Positions 9,066 to 18,668 are shown, counted from the first letter of the stretch. The stretch is 20,405 nucleotides of DNA from Aureobasidium sp. EXF-3400 (GCA_024195585.1 SWBL01000562.1:1-20405), one strand, 5' to 3'. A program made the numbers and translations. The notes: generated by a model from the sequence alone, not told the origin.

Positions 9066-9763
9066 CTAAACAATGTCAGTATACAACGAAACTAGCTCTC
9101 CGTCATGGAAACACCATCGCCCACCCATGAATTCAGCAAATGCTTTCCATCAAGAAATCGAAAACTTCCGCACTATTGGCATCCTCGGAGGCAGTAGATA
9201 TCTTCATGTGAAGTATCTGTGCTAGTCAGGCTCCTTTTAACACGTGTATCTATGGCGATAGTATAGAGAAGCCAATCTCACATGAGGAGGGAGAGGCTAA
9301 CAAGCTTTTAATATGCAAAAGTCGCCAGCAAGACTGGAGAGGAACCTGAAAAAGGCACCTTTTATCGATCAGCACATAGGTGGCCGAGATTGGCAACGAG
9401 TCTTCCACAGAGAAGAAGAACAGAAGTGATCAGGTCCACGAAGCATGATGTCTGCTCTGTGGTCTCTGTTTAGCCGGGTACGGCATATGTGAAAGCAGGT
9501 TATACTGGGAGGAAAGAAGAGATAAAGGAGAGATTCACGAGCCTGATGTCTTGCTTTACTTGGTTGGGTGACACCGTGTGTCCACAAATGTGTCATGATG
9601 CGCAACGAATTGAGCTGCCAGTTCCTTACATGGTGCATAATGACGCTTGGTGATCATATGTCGAGAATGATACTTCATTAATAGGATGCCTCGCATCCGT
9701 GGCTCGGAGTGCATTTCATTACACTCTCCTAATTCTACAACGAATTACATCACACTCCTCCAC
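9066..9763. other. Intergenic region
   Basis: It lies between the uncertain minus-strand ORF and the 3' end of the transporter gene. An 89-codon minus ORF (9369-9638) has no recognisable content. I see no RNA gene or clear repeat. Confidence 0.4.
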
Positions 9764-10756
9764 TCAATCTCCCTTCTCCACATCTCTAATACTCTCCGCC
9801 TTCTCCCTTCTTCTTTGTCTACCCTTATCACTCCAAGGGAAATGGATTACCGGCACCAAGAAGAAACTGTTACCCTTATCCGCAATACCAGCCAACATGT
9901 TCCACCAAGCGATAAACGCAGCAACAATGCCAAAAGCACCTCCTGCAAGGTTTAGAGAGTGGTTGGGTGTGGTGACTCCATTAACGGTGGTTGTGAACAT
10001 GTATCCGGTGGCCAGCATGAGGAAGGTAAGCCATACGGTGAGGAAGAGGGAGGAAAAGGCGACGGTGGATTTGAGGGTGAGCAGCCAGAGGATGAAGGTG
10101 AAGATGAACCAGCCCTGTTGCGTGGTACGTCAGTAGCTGCTGAAAGGAAAGGTGTAGGAGTAACTTACATAGAGGTAAAAGCCTACTGCAGTGTAGAACG
10201 AAGTTGTTGCACCTCCATATGCGGAAGCAATTTCAAACCCGCCTGGGGTAAAAATAATGCCCAAGCCCACCCAGAAGCCTCCATAGGATGTCAAAGCAGT
10301 AGCACCGAAGGTGTTGCCCACAGCCATCTCCCTAAGTCACCCAACATCAGCTTTGACTCAAAAGAAACACACTCCAAGACGATAAACCACTCACCACATG
10401 CCAGCCAACAACTGAATCAACCCGCCATAAGCAAAAGCCGGCCCAACAATAATGTTAGGCGTCGCAACACCTTTCGTTCCCAAATTGATCAAACTGAGCA
10501 AGAAAGTCGTTAGAGCAAAACCTGCCAAACCCAACGGAGCAGGGTTTGCATATTGCTTGTCTGGAGCCTTGTAAAGACCAGGTTGGAAAGCTCCTCCAAA
10601 GGCAGGGAGATACGAGTTATCTGTAGGGATACGTGACAAGGGACCATAACCAGGTGTCCAGCGTGGGTTTATGGCGTCATTCTCGAGATGTTCCGTCTCA
10701 GATTTTTGGATTGCATCCGGGTCGGAGTTTGATGTGCGAATTGATGAGTCTGTCAT
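9764..10756 (-). CDS. GPR1/FUN34/YaaH family acetate (or ammonium) transporter, 291 aa
   Basis: There are three exons on the minus strand: 10395-10756, 10169-10331 and 9764-10114. The introns are 63 nt (10332-10394, GTGAGT...TTAG) and 54 nt (10115-10168, GTAAGT...ACAG). The joined frame gives 291 residues, the usual family size. The family signature NPAPLGLAGFALTTF is at residues 71-85, preceded by the conserved FGGAFQPG. About six hydrophobic helices follow, with typical landmarks: GLIQLLAGMWEMAVGNTFGA, SYGGFWVGLGIIFTPG, and AFIAWWNMLAGIADKGNSFF near the C-terminus. The tail is basic. Fungal relatives (Ady2/Ato, AcpA) are plasma-membrane acetate permeases, and some are linked to ammonium export. 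Substrate is inferred from the family. Nothing looks broken: splice phases and start context are all good. A TATA-like element lies about 97 bases upstream of the start. Confidence 0.95.
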
Positions 10757-11572
10757 AGTTGTTTGTGCTCTGCAGACAAAGCAGAATGGCAGGGGAATTG
10801 GAAGTCAAAAAATTAAAGAGAGGAGAAGCGCAAACAGAGAGCAGAAGCAGTACTTATAAACACTCTCTTATCCACATGCCAAATACATTCAAGACCTACT
10901 AGTCCAAAGTCTCCAATGTCTATCATATCCTCAGCATCAAATCAGCTGCACTCGGATCTAAACACATCCTCTAGAACCCCTCAATTGACGATTTTCGCAA
11001 CGGCAGCGCACGCGGAAAAAGGCACAAAAGGTGCGGCTTGTCGTCACCAGATCAGAGGCTTGGAGGTTAATATCGAAGATCTTTGCAGTATGTGGCAAGG
11101 GGAATGATCCCCAGAGATGACGATGAGACCGGGGTAACGGGACGTGGGGAAAGAGCGCGTTCCGGAGGGCTTCGGATGTGGATCTTGTTCAAAAGAGCCG
11201 CGGAGGGATGTCGCTGTCGACTGGATGCTGCTGTAGTCGCAAACAGAAGCAGCCGAATTTCCGCAACCTGAGGAATTGAGATGTGTAGTGATTGTTGACT
11301 GTGCAGACTCGCTGAGGCTCAAGAAAGTCCAGATATTATTCCCGGCTTAGCACAGTTCAGCCGATATTCGCCCGCGTGGTCCATCGAGTTCTTTGTAAAC
11401 CTGCATTTAGAGCAAGACTGATACTCGATAAGGTGGTGCAGAGTGTCTGTTACAAGTTTCGGGCAGTAAATGCTTGTACCAGGGATCCGAAGACAGGGAG
11501 AGGTAGCGCTTGTTTGAGTATTACGAGAACAACGAAGCAGTCGAGCATCAGATTTACAATCACATCCACCCA
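10757..11572. other. Intergenic region between transporter promoter and peptidase-like gene 3' end
   Basis: It contains the transporter promoter (TATA-like motif at 10853-10860) and the downstream flank of the minus-strand gene that ends at 11573. Short ORFs on both strands have no recognisable domain. I see nothing else. Confidence 0.45.
10853..10860 (-). promoter_or_regulatory. TATA-like element of the transporter gene
   Basis: On the minus strand it reads TTTATAAG, about 97 bases upstream of the transporter ATG, a plausible distance for a fungal TATA element. Short AT-rich motifs arise by chance, so this is tentative. Confidence 0.35.
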
Positions 11573-13425
11573 TCACCGTTCCCAAGAGAATCTCGTTCGC
11601 CCTTCCTGTCTTGCATCTTCCCTCGGTGCCTGTTGTATAGGCTCGCTTCCTTCCAACTCATACACACCCCCTCTGCTTCCATCCTTCAAACTCCGGCCAT
11701 CTAATTCCGGCGGTTCCCAGCCTCCTCTCATCTCAACTCTGTTCTCTACCTTACTTCCCTGCACTTCATGCGGATGCCACCCGTACTTTTCATTCCCAGT
11801 AGGCATCTCGTTAAGTGCTGCTTCTGAATCACTGGGCAGTTCTAGTTTGGCTGCTGCGTCAACCTCTACTGGCGGATCGAGGTGAGTGGTGGGTGTAGAG
11901 TTTTCGATGTCGTCATTGTTGAGGAGAGCAAGGGCAGCACGTTGACGGCGGCGACGGCGTACGTAAAAGGCTGTGGCAAAGACGAAGAGGACGAGGGCAG
12001 CTCCTGCTACTACACCGACTGCGATGCCGATAATTACATTGCGAGAGAGTATTGCTGAGGGTCTGGTGACTACGTCGTTGCCGCCTGCTGTTGAGTTTCC
12101 TGTTGCGTTGACGCCTGGTGGAAGGATAGATACCAAATTTTGGGCGGGCATGGGGTTTGCAAAAGCAGCTTGTGTGATGGTGAAGTTGTTGCGTTCGTAA
12201 TCAGCTATTAGGTATGCTTCTTGCAAAAATGTGCGGCCGAGTATGTATTGGGTATCATTTGCTGCTCTGCGGATGGGAAAGTAGCGAGTGCTATTTGTGT
12301 AGTAGGGGTAGCTGGCTTGTAGATCGAAACTCGCGTATGGTAGGACGATATTTGTACTTGCACCTCCATCTGTAGTTTCTGGAGATAGTTTGAAGATGAT
12401 GGTAGGATTTAGTTGTTGCAGTTTCGTGTGCATGGTGTCGTTTATTAGGTATAGATCTGTTTGGTTGTCGTAATTGAGGCCAAAGTTGGCTGCAAAGTTG
12501 TCACAGGCGGCTTTTGGCATCCAGATGTGTGGGACTGTGCTGTCTACTAGCGCAAAGTAGCCTGTAGAATACAGGGTTGTGACGCCGAGGAGTGTGTTTC
12601 GAGCGGTGATCTGAGTGACGCCTACTTGGAGTGGCTTGGAGTCGTCTGAAGCAAAGGGGAAGGTGGTACCGCTTCCGTCTACACGCGATGCATCGTAGCC
12701 ACCTAGAGTCAGACTGCCGAGCACTTTGCTGTATCCTGGCATTTTGTCAGTCAGGTCCGGATGTACGCAGAACAACACATACGGTATGAAGCGCCTGCAG
12801 TGTAGGCATATGACTTGGATGGTATAGTATTGTTGTTCCTCAAAGACGTCATGAAGGACGGCTGTGGATCAGACAAGACGGAGAAGTTCGAGGGCCTTGG
12901 TCCTAAACCAAACACGCCGTACATGAAACCTTTGTCGGCAATGCCAGCAACAACTTGGTGTGTTTGTTGAATGCCACCCGAGTTCTCGACTTGTAGGCCA
13001 ACAGTATCAAAGCCATACATTCCGTTCGCATCGATGCCAATATTCGTTTCCAGATCTGTTGTATAGATGCCAATGTCGTTCCAAGTTGTTGAAGCATTGC
13101 TTAAGAAGCCAGTACTGATATCGCCTTGGAAGGGCATGACACCTCGTAGACTACCGCAGTTGGTTGGATCATCCTGAGTGCATCCCTCGGGTACCGGTAT
13201 CAGAGTTTCTTGTCCGAAGGTTGAAGGAAAGACTCGAAAGTCCTGAGGTGGGGTTCCTATACGGAGCATAAACGAGGACCAACTGTGAAGTGGTCAGTTT
13301 CATGTTGAAGATCATAGAACATAGATTTGATACCTTCCATCGTTTCCATCCCAATATTGTGAAGGCGCAAAAGAGATTGGGCTTGGAATAGCAGTAGGTG
13401 AGGTAGTGGAGGATGAAGAAGTCAT
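11573..13425 (-). CDS. Membrane-anchored aspartic-peptidase-like protein, first catalytic Asp missing (584 aa)
   Basis: There are three exons: 13334-13425, 12783-13282 and 11573-12735. Introns are 51 nt (13283-13333) and 47 nt (12736-12782), both GT...CAG, and the join gives 584 codons plus stop. The luminal part is a pepsin-type fold: WDGNDGSWSSFMLRIGTPPQ, then two lobes, with RYSKVLGSLTLGGYDASR opening the second and LGRTFLQEAYLIADYER near the end. At the first active site the usual DTG is PST (residues 50-52); the second site keeps an Asp (VDST, D262). With one Asp the protein is unlikely to cut peptides. Many N-glycosylation sequons support an exported ectodomain. A single membrane helix at about 430-455 is followed by RRRRRQR and a cytoplasmic tail of ~125 residues. 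The chosen start (MTSSSS...) gives no signal peptide, so an upstream exon coding for one may exist; a hydrophobic ORF segment near 13565-13650 is a candidate. The role could be cell-wall or surface sensing, but that is speculation. Confidence 0.88.
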
Positions 13426-13728
13426 GGTGCTGACCAGTCGCGCAGTCGGATGAGCGTGTGCTGTACAGTCATACAGATACAGATAGAGTCACACAAGAGA
13501 TAGTAAAGCGGTCGAAGACAGTGGTGAGAAGCGACAGTATGATATTTCATGTATGCGTATAGGGCAGGACGAGAGAAGAAGAAAAGAGAGCAAGGGTAAG
13601 CAGAGAAAGACAAGCAGCTGGTAAGACGCAAGCGCTCACGGCGGGACATTGTAGATATTCAGCACCGAGGCTATGTATATTGCTGCAGGAAAAGTGGTCG
13701 AAAATAGATGGAGTGGTGTTGAGTGGGA

Positions 13729-13733
13729 CCAAT
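13729..13733 (+). promoter_or_regulatory. CCAAT box upstream of the peptidase-like gene
   Basis: CCAATCA is the preferred context for the fungal HAP/CCAAT-binding complex. It lies about 300 bases upstream of the peptidase-like start codon. The motif is short, so chance occurrence is possible. Confidence 0.3.
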
Positions 13734-13947
13734 CAGCGGATGAAGGATGATGTGAATAGATTGAAGTTATGCATGTTGAATGCGGCGGTGAAATGTTTCT
13801 GAAACACACGAGCGTGGATACAGCAGAGCGTGGTAGAATACTTGACCGTGTATGGAGAAGTTTAGCGCGATGTTTAGAAGTCTGCCGAGAGTCAGAGAAT
13901 GAATACGAGTTTGAAGGAAGGGAGAAGGATGTTGGTAGAAATGTGGA

Positions 13948-13949
13948 TA
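13948..13949. repeat. TA target-site duplication, left
   Basis: TA immediately precedes the left terminal inverted repeat. The matching TA is at 15739-15740 after the right one. This is the standard target duplication of Tc1/mariner and pogo elements. Confidence 0.85.
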
Positions 13950-13990
13950 AGCTGAGTTACCCAAAAGCTGCGCACCCCCCTCAGCTGCGC
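13950..13990 (+). repeat. Left terminal inverted repeat of the pogo element
   Basis: It begins AGCTGAGTTACCC and ends CAGCTGCGC. It is the inverse of 15698-15738 with one mismatch (C versus A inside the C-rich part). Confidence 0.95.
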
Positions 13991-14060
13991 GTTTCGCGTC
14001 TTCGAACTCTACCACCACAACCAGTTATTGCTCAATTTATTCAACAACCACAACGTCGCA

Positions 14061-15653
14061 ATGGCTCAACGTGAGCTTCAGATCGAGCTAGCACTTCAAG
14101 CTATCCGTACAGGAGAGGTCAACTCAATTCGAGCTGCGCATCGCGCATACAACATACCTGAATCCACGCTCCGCGCGCGTCTTAATGGGACAACAAATCG
14201 ACGTACTGCACATCAATATCGCAAGAGGCTCTCAAATCAACAGGAGGAATTCCTCGTTGACTGGATACTGGAACAAGAGTCTTAAGGCTTCCCTCCCTCA
14301 CACGCTCGTTGCCGTGAAATGGCTGCTCGGATTCTACGTATGAATGGCGATACACAAGAGCTTGGGAAGAGATTCGTTACAAAGTTCATTCGAGACAATC
14401 CACGCATCGCCTCGGTGATAGGAAGGCCTATTGAACAAGCTCGGATTGATGGAACACACCCCGAAGCAATACAAGAGTTTTATACCTTATACGAACGGAT
14501 TGTTCGTGAATTCAACATTCAGCCATGTAATATGTGGAATATGGATGAATATGGCATTGCTTTAGGGGTATGTGCAAACTCCTACGTCCTTGGATCATCA
14601 AAGAAGAAGCGCTCATACGTTAAATCACCAGAATCGCGTGAGTGGGTATCAATAATTGAGGTTGTGTCTCCAACTGGTGGATTTATCCGGCCTCTGGTGA
14701 TTTTTAAGGGTACAGCACCACAAACCTCACACTTTCCTACTGATACACCTGATTGGCGCTATACAAGCTCTACCAATGGCTGGACAACAAATTCAAAGGG
14801 TTTATCATGGCTTACAACCATGTATGAGCCAGAAACAAGGCCCCAAAATGGTCAGTGGCGGCTCCTAATTATGGATGGTCATGGCAGCCATACAGCTGTT
14901 GATTTTCTCTGGTATTGCAAGCAAAACAAGATACATCTCTTGTTTTTGCCTGCTCATACAAGCCATGTGTTACAACCTCTTGATCTTGGTGTTTTTGCCC
15001 CTCTAAAGTCAAGATACCGTGCTCAAATTGCAGCTTTAGCTTCCCTTGATGATGCCTCACCAGTCAAAAAGCAACGCTTTGTTACATGTTATAACATAGC
15101 TCGAGAAGAGACGTTTACACCTCGGCTATTACGTACAGGGTGGCAGGCAGCAGGCCTCTATCCATATAATCCATCAAAAGGGCTCAATTCCTCCTAGGTA
15201 CAGGCCTCAAAACCAAGACCTTCTACACCACCACAACGTCAAGAAACACCTCCAATTTTTGGCACACCTAAGAGCTCTCAACATATATATAGGACTACTC
15301 AATCAATTCGCAAAAAACAAGGTGAAAAACAGGCACTATATCAAGCTCTACATAAGGCTGGTCATGCAATTGACAGTCTTAATGCTACTCAGGTTGCATT
15401 ACAACACCGCAACGCTCAACTCCAGCTACAAGTTGATACACTCGCCATTAAGAAGCGGAAGAAGGTTCCTATTGATCCTAATCTCAAGTTTGCGACCGTT
15501 GATACTGTCATCAAGGCAAGGGAGGCCCTTGTAACACAAGAGGCACAGGAAGCAGCACGTCAAGTTAGATACGACGCTTCTTTGGCTGCGCGTGAACTCG
15601 CAGAGCAGAGCTTCGAATCGCTCCAATTCGAGTGGCAGATAGACAACTTTTGA
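14061..15653 (+). pseudogene. Pogo/Fot1-type transposase with two in-frame stops
   Basis: One frame runs from the ATG at 14061 to the TGA at 15651-15653, 530 codons, close to the usual Fot1-type length. It is broken only by TAA at codon 75 (14283-14285) and TAG at codon 379 (15195-15197). N-terminal residues ~4-45 form a psq-type helix-turn-helix (LALQAIRTGEVNSIRAAHR...STLRARLNG). A CENP-B-like second HTH follows (EEFLVDWILEQES, then GFPPSHARCREMA after the stop). The DDE_1 core has its acidic triad at D162 (WNMDEYG), D272 (IMDGHGSH) and D308 (LQPLDLG), giving DD35D spacing. The C-terminal part is Gln/Ala-rich and probably helical, with a KKRKK basic patch. Both stops are explained by C to T in a CpA context (CAA to TAA, CAG to TAG), the mark of repeat-induced point mutation. 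As it stands only fragments can be translated. Confidence 0.93.
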
Positions 15654-15684
15654 TGTATATTCAGTTGAGTCAATTGAGGCCTCT

Positions 15685-15706
15685 CAGCTGCGCAGCTGCG
15701 CAGCTG
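15685..15706. repeat. Palindromic triple CAGCTG cluster at the right end of the transposon
   Basis: Three CAGCTG units separated by CG make a 22-bp perfect palindrome overlapping the inner edge of the right inverted repeat. The left end has only one such unit. It may be a set of transposase binding sites or simple slippage. Confidence 0.7.
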
Positions 15707-15738
15707 ATGGGGGTGCGCAGCTTTTGGGTAACTCAGCT
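15698..15738 (-). repeat. Right terminal inverted repeat of the pogo element
   Basis: It is the inverse of 13950-13990 with one mismatch, and ends GGGTAACTCAGCT, followed by the target-site TA. Confidence 0.95.
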
Positions 15739-15740
15739 TA
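15739..15740. repeat. TA target-site duplication, right
   Basis: TA directly follows the right inverted repeat and mirrors the TA at 13948-13949. Confidence 0.85.
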
Positions 15741-15932
15741 GAGAAGCATCGGCAAAGGAGCCGAGGTGCGACAACAAGGGCGGCGCGAATCGAAAGCCAT
15801 GGCTGATGCGGTCGAGACCAACCACAACAATCAACTTTACCTCAGTGGAGCATACATAGCAGTCTTAATTGCTGTCTCAAGATCTGCTCTCAGCTTTCAC
15901 TCTCTAGAATCGCATATTTTGCTTGACACAGC

Positions 15933-16817
15933 ATGGCAGACCCATACCAATGGCGCGAATCGGTTCTCTCAACACGCAGTCTCTCATATGTCAGCACCTT
16001 TGACGCCCTCGAATCCAGCATGCGGCCCTCGACCCTCCGCAAAAACACTCTCACCTCAATATCTTCCTCTCTCGCCGATGACCAAGACTTTCACGACGCC
16101 CTCACCCAAGTCCCTTCTTCCGACATCCTTCCCCCTTCAGTATCGAGCTCACCACTATTCCGTCTTCCACGCGACTTGCGCCTACAAATCTACTCCCTCC
16201 TCCTCACATCCGACCAACCGATCCTCTGGCCCACAGAACATGCCTCCCACACTCTCGATCCCCAACTCCTGCGCTGCTGTCGCCCAATCTATGAAGAAGC
16301 AGCTCACGTGCTATACCAAACAAACACCCTCACCTTCGCTCACCCCAGCGATGCAAACATGTTTGCTCACGCCTTGAGTAATCGTTCCTTTGCATGCTTG
16401 ATACCCCATATCACCCTGCGCATCCGAAGCAACGATACTCGTCTCTGGACAGGCTGGTTCAACACAAATGCCGCTGAGCGCAGTCTCGTGCGCGACCTAC
16501 CTGGCCTTCGACGTCTCACGATCCGTTACAGAGGGCCTAGGTGGCAGCCGAGTCTGAACGAAAAGGCAAATGCCGATCTTTGGCTCAAGGATCCAAAGTT
16601 GCAGGAGATTATTTTGAGTGTGAGGAAGTGTGTCGCTGAGATCAGATTGTTATTGTGTGTAAGGTTGCCCGATGAGATTGCTGAGGAGATCAAGAGAGGA
16701 CTGGGGCAGACAGAAGAGGGAGAGGAGAAGATGCCACACGTTATGTTCAGGAGGTGGGTTTGGCTGAATGGTTGTCACATTCGTGTCGAACCCCTTGGCA
16801 GGGATGACGACGTATGA
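15933..16817 (+). CDS. F-box/2EXR (DUF7730)-like fungal protein, 294 aa
   Basis: This is an intron-free ORF starting at MADPYQWRESV. After a serine-rich N-terminal segment of ~70 residues comes SPLFRLPRDLRLQIYSLLLTS (about residues 72-92). It is the F-box-like helix-turn-helix that opens many fungal 2EXR and DUF7730 proteins. It continues with a pattern typical of that group: LDPQLLRCCRPIYEEAAHVLYQTNTLTF, then HITLRIR and LPGLRRLTIRYRG. The region from about 215 onward is less conserved-looking, with a Glu-rich insert (TEEGEEK). Members are abundant in Pezizomycotina and largely uncharacterised; a role in ubiquitin-ligase substrate recognition is often assumed from the F-box-like start but not shown. 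The pogo element ends 195 bases upstream of its start codon, so its native promoter may be disrupted. Family call is from motif recognition. Confidence 0.8.
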   Translation: MADPYQWRESVLSTRSLSYVSTFDALESSMRPSTLRKNTLTSISSSLADDQDFHDALTQVPSSDILPPSVSSSPLFRLPRDLRLQIYSLLLTSDQPILWPTEHASHTLDPQLLRCCRPIYEEAAHVLYQTNTLTFAHPSDANMFAHALSNRSFACLIPHITLRIRSNDTRLWTGWFNTNAAERSLVRDLPGLRRLTIRYRGPRWQPSLNEKANADLWLKDPKLQEIILSVRKCVAEIRLLLCVRLPDEIAEEIKRGLGQTEEGEEKMPHVMFRRWVWLNGCHIRVEPLGRDDDV

Positions 16818-17315
16818 GAGATACACGATACGATTTAGACCTTACAGGAGAGATCCTGTCGGTTCATCAAGACGGACAAGCCTCTTTATGGTGTGCCGAG
16901 AAGCTGAACACATATTGCGCTCCATTCATCAAGACACGATCAGATGGTGAGTCCAAAGTGCACGGCATGGGGGATGGTCCGAGAACGATGCTGTTCGATG
17001 CGATCGTTTGGAAACGAGTCGTCAAAGCATGACTTGATGTCGACTTGCATTACAATTCACGAAAAGCACGATCAACGACGAGATGATTTGAAGAATAAGA
17101 AAATTGTTGCATTTCACGCTCTTTAAGCCCGTAAAACTCCCAGGATGATGAATTGTTTGACACCGCAGAACGCCATTCTTGTCCCAAAAGCCATAAGAGA
17201 AGAAGAGAAGCCGTCTCTCCTCTGACACCCATTTTGTAATCAATCGTACACATATGACACAGAGACACAAACCCGACCCCATAAATCAGACCGATTTAGT
17301 CTGCTTGAGATGCGT
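16818..17315. other. Convergent intergenic region
   Basis: It separates the 3' end of the 2EXR-like gene (+) from the 3' end of fibrillarin (-). The ORFs in it are short and unrecognised. I see no RNA gene. Confidence 0.5.
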
Positions 17316-18528
17316 TTATGCTGCGCGCTGGTAGATACCAGCGACCATGGCGTGATCTCTCTCGAAGGGCTCAAGGGTAAGCTGCTCCTTGGGCTTGATG
17401 CGCTCCTCTCTCATCTTTTGCACCTCACGGGCGAAGACGGCCTCGGGGGCAGCGGTCGAGTCGATACAGTTGGCCTTGATGGAGACAAGGACACCACCAC
17501 CGACCTTCAGGAACAAGTGGGCGTTGAGACCGACGATACGGGCCTGATCGGGCTGGGCAACATCGGCGAAGATGACATCGACCATCCCGACGAGCATGCG
17601 GTACTTGAGAGGGTGACGGGCGTCCTCGACGATGGGGATGACGTTGGTGCGGTGAGTAGCCATGTTGATCAGATCACGACCGGAACGGTGAGAGAACTCG
17701 ACGGCGTAAACGGTACCAGTGGGTCCGACGATATCAGCGACGTGAGAAACCGAAGTACCAGAGGCAGAACCAAGGTAGAGGACCTTGCTACCGGGCTTCA
17801 TGTAGATGTCCTGGAGACCACCGAGGATACCAGCAGCGATCTTTGAGCGGAAGGGGTTCCAGACACGGTATTCGACCTTGGTGGCAGCGGCAGTCTCGCC
17901 GTTCTCGACGACGGGAGCAGGTGAATCGACGGTAATACGCTTCTCTCCGTAGACAGCGACTCCAGGAGCCATAGAGCGTGTGCACAACATGTCCTCCTTG
18001 CCTCTTGCGATGAATACACCTTCGTGTCTATGAGGTTCCTGCGGAATTTTTGTCAGTATCTTGCTCGTTTCGAGAGTCTGCTGTCGATGCTGCTTACGAC
18101 GATAGCCTTCTGTCCTCCCTTAGCGCCAGCGCCGGCACCGCCACGACCACCACCTCTAGGGGCTCCACGGCCACGGCCACCTGTGTTATACTGTCAGTAT
18201 ATCATTCTACGCCAGCTGAAAAAGACAACGTACCTCCACGACCACCACGGTCTCCAAATCCACCACGGCCACCCCCACGGCCGCCTCTGTCGCCAAAGCC
18301 GCCACGACCACCGCCTGTTATGTGTTAGAGAGAGTGTTCTTTTGGAGCTGAGATCGATGTGTGCGTACCACGGCCACCTCTGTCGCCGAACCCACCGCGA
18401 GAACCTCCTCTGCCGCCTCTGTCGCCGCCAAATCCGCCTATTTAGGTGTCAATATGCGTTGTAGAGAACCAGGAAAGGACTTGCACACCTCTACCTCTGG
18501 GAGCGCCGCCTCTAGGAGTGAAGGCCAT
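17316..18528 (-). CDS. NOP1: Fibrillarin, rRNA 2'-O-methyltransferase of box C/D snoRNPs (331 aa)
   Basis: There are five exons: 18489-18528, 18369-18437, 18234-18314, 18098-18180 and 17316-18038, with introns of 51, 54, 53 and 59 nt. The joined frame is exactly 332 codons including stop, the normal size. Residues ~6-83 are the glycine/arginine-rich domain (repeats of [11 protein letters not shown]), expected to be arginine-methylated and to target the nucleolus. The catalytic domain starts at [20 protein letters not shown] (residue 92). The SAM-binding motif is [20 protein letters not shown] (about 177-196), and FADVAQPDQ (about 248-256) holds further active-site residues. Fibrillarin methylates pre-rRNA riboses guided by C/D snoRNAs, with Nop56/Nop58 and Snu13, in the nucleolus. 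The first three introns are all phase 1, so exons 2 and 3 (23 and 27 codons) are symmetric modules; intron 4 is phase 0. A decayed inverted copy of exon 4 to exon 5 lies at 1539-1830. Two CCAAT motifs are upstream. Confidence 0.97.
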
Positions 18529-18668
18529 TTTTTCGAGTAAATTGAGATAGTGTTGTGGGTGAGATAGTCCAGTTGGCAAAGTCTTGAAGAGTCGATGGCG
18601 CGCGCTGCTTCTTAGAAAATTTAGTTCTGCAGCGAGACTTTTGCGCCAAGAACCGAGCTCCGCTCCGG

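Larger units (their letters stand above)
13426..13949. other. Region between the peptidase-like gene and the transposon
   Basis: It holds the upstream region of the minus-strand peptidase-like gene. A minus frame at 13547-13732 contains a signal-peptide-like run (ACLSLLTLALFSSSLVLP) that could be part of a missed first exon, but I found no splice pair giving the right phase with confidence. No other gene is evident. Confidence 0.4.
13950..15738 (+). mobile_element. Fot1/pogo-type DNA transposon, full length, inactivated by two nonsense codons
   Basis: The 1,789-bp element has 41-bp terminal inverted repeats (13950-13990 and 15698-15738) that match at 40 of 41 positions, and it is flanked by TA at 13948-13949 and 15739-15740. 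TA duplication, element length and a transposase with a psq-type HTH plus DDE_1 domain all fit the pogo branch of Tc1/mariner, as in Fot1-like elements of ascomycetes. The near-perfect ends and short decay suggest a recent insertion. It lies between two divergently oriented host genes. Confidence 0.95.

Noticed and set aside
9369..9638. Possible duplicate of the 8621-8932 region (shared GCAAGACAT and CTCTCTCC-like words)
   Set aside because: Only short pyrimidine-rich words match, with different spacing; no continuous alignment could be built by eye.
9959..10513. 184-codon plus-strand ORF
   Set aside because: It is antisense to the spliced transporter gene, whose exons carry an unmistakable family signature; it also runs across that gene's introns.
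11376..11885. 169-codon plus-strand ORF
   Set aside because: It overlaps the cytoplasmic tail of the peptidase-like gene in antisense and has a low-complexity Ser/Leu content typical of shadows.
16768..17126. Three overlapping ~60-72 codon plus-strand ORFs after the 2EXR-like gene
   Set aside because: They overlap one another in different frames and show no domain, intron or continuity with the preceding gene.
17310..17846. 178-codon plus-strand ORF, glycine/aspartate-rich
   Set aside because: It is the antisense shadow of the fibrillarin catalytic exon.
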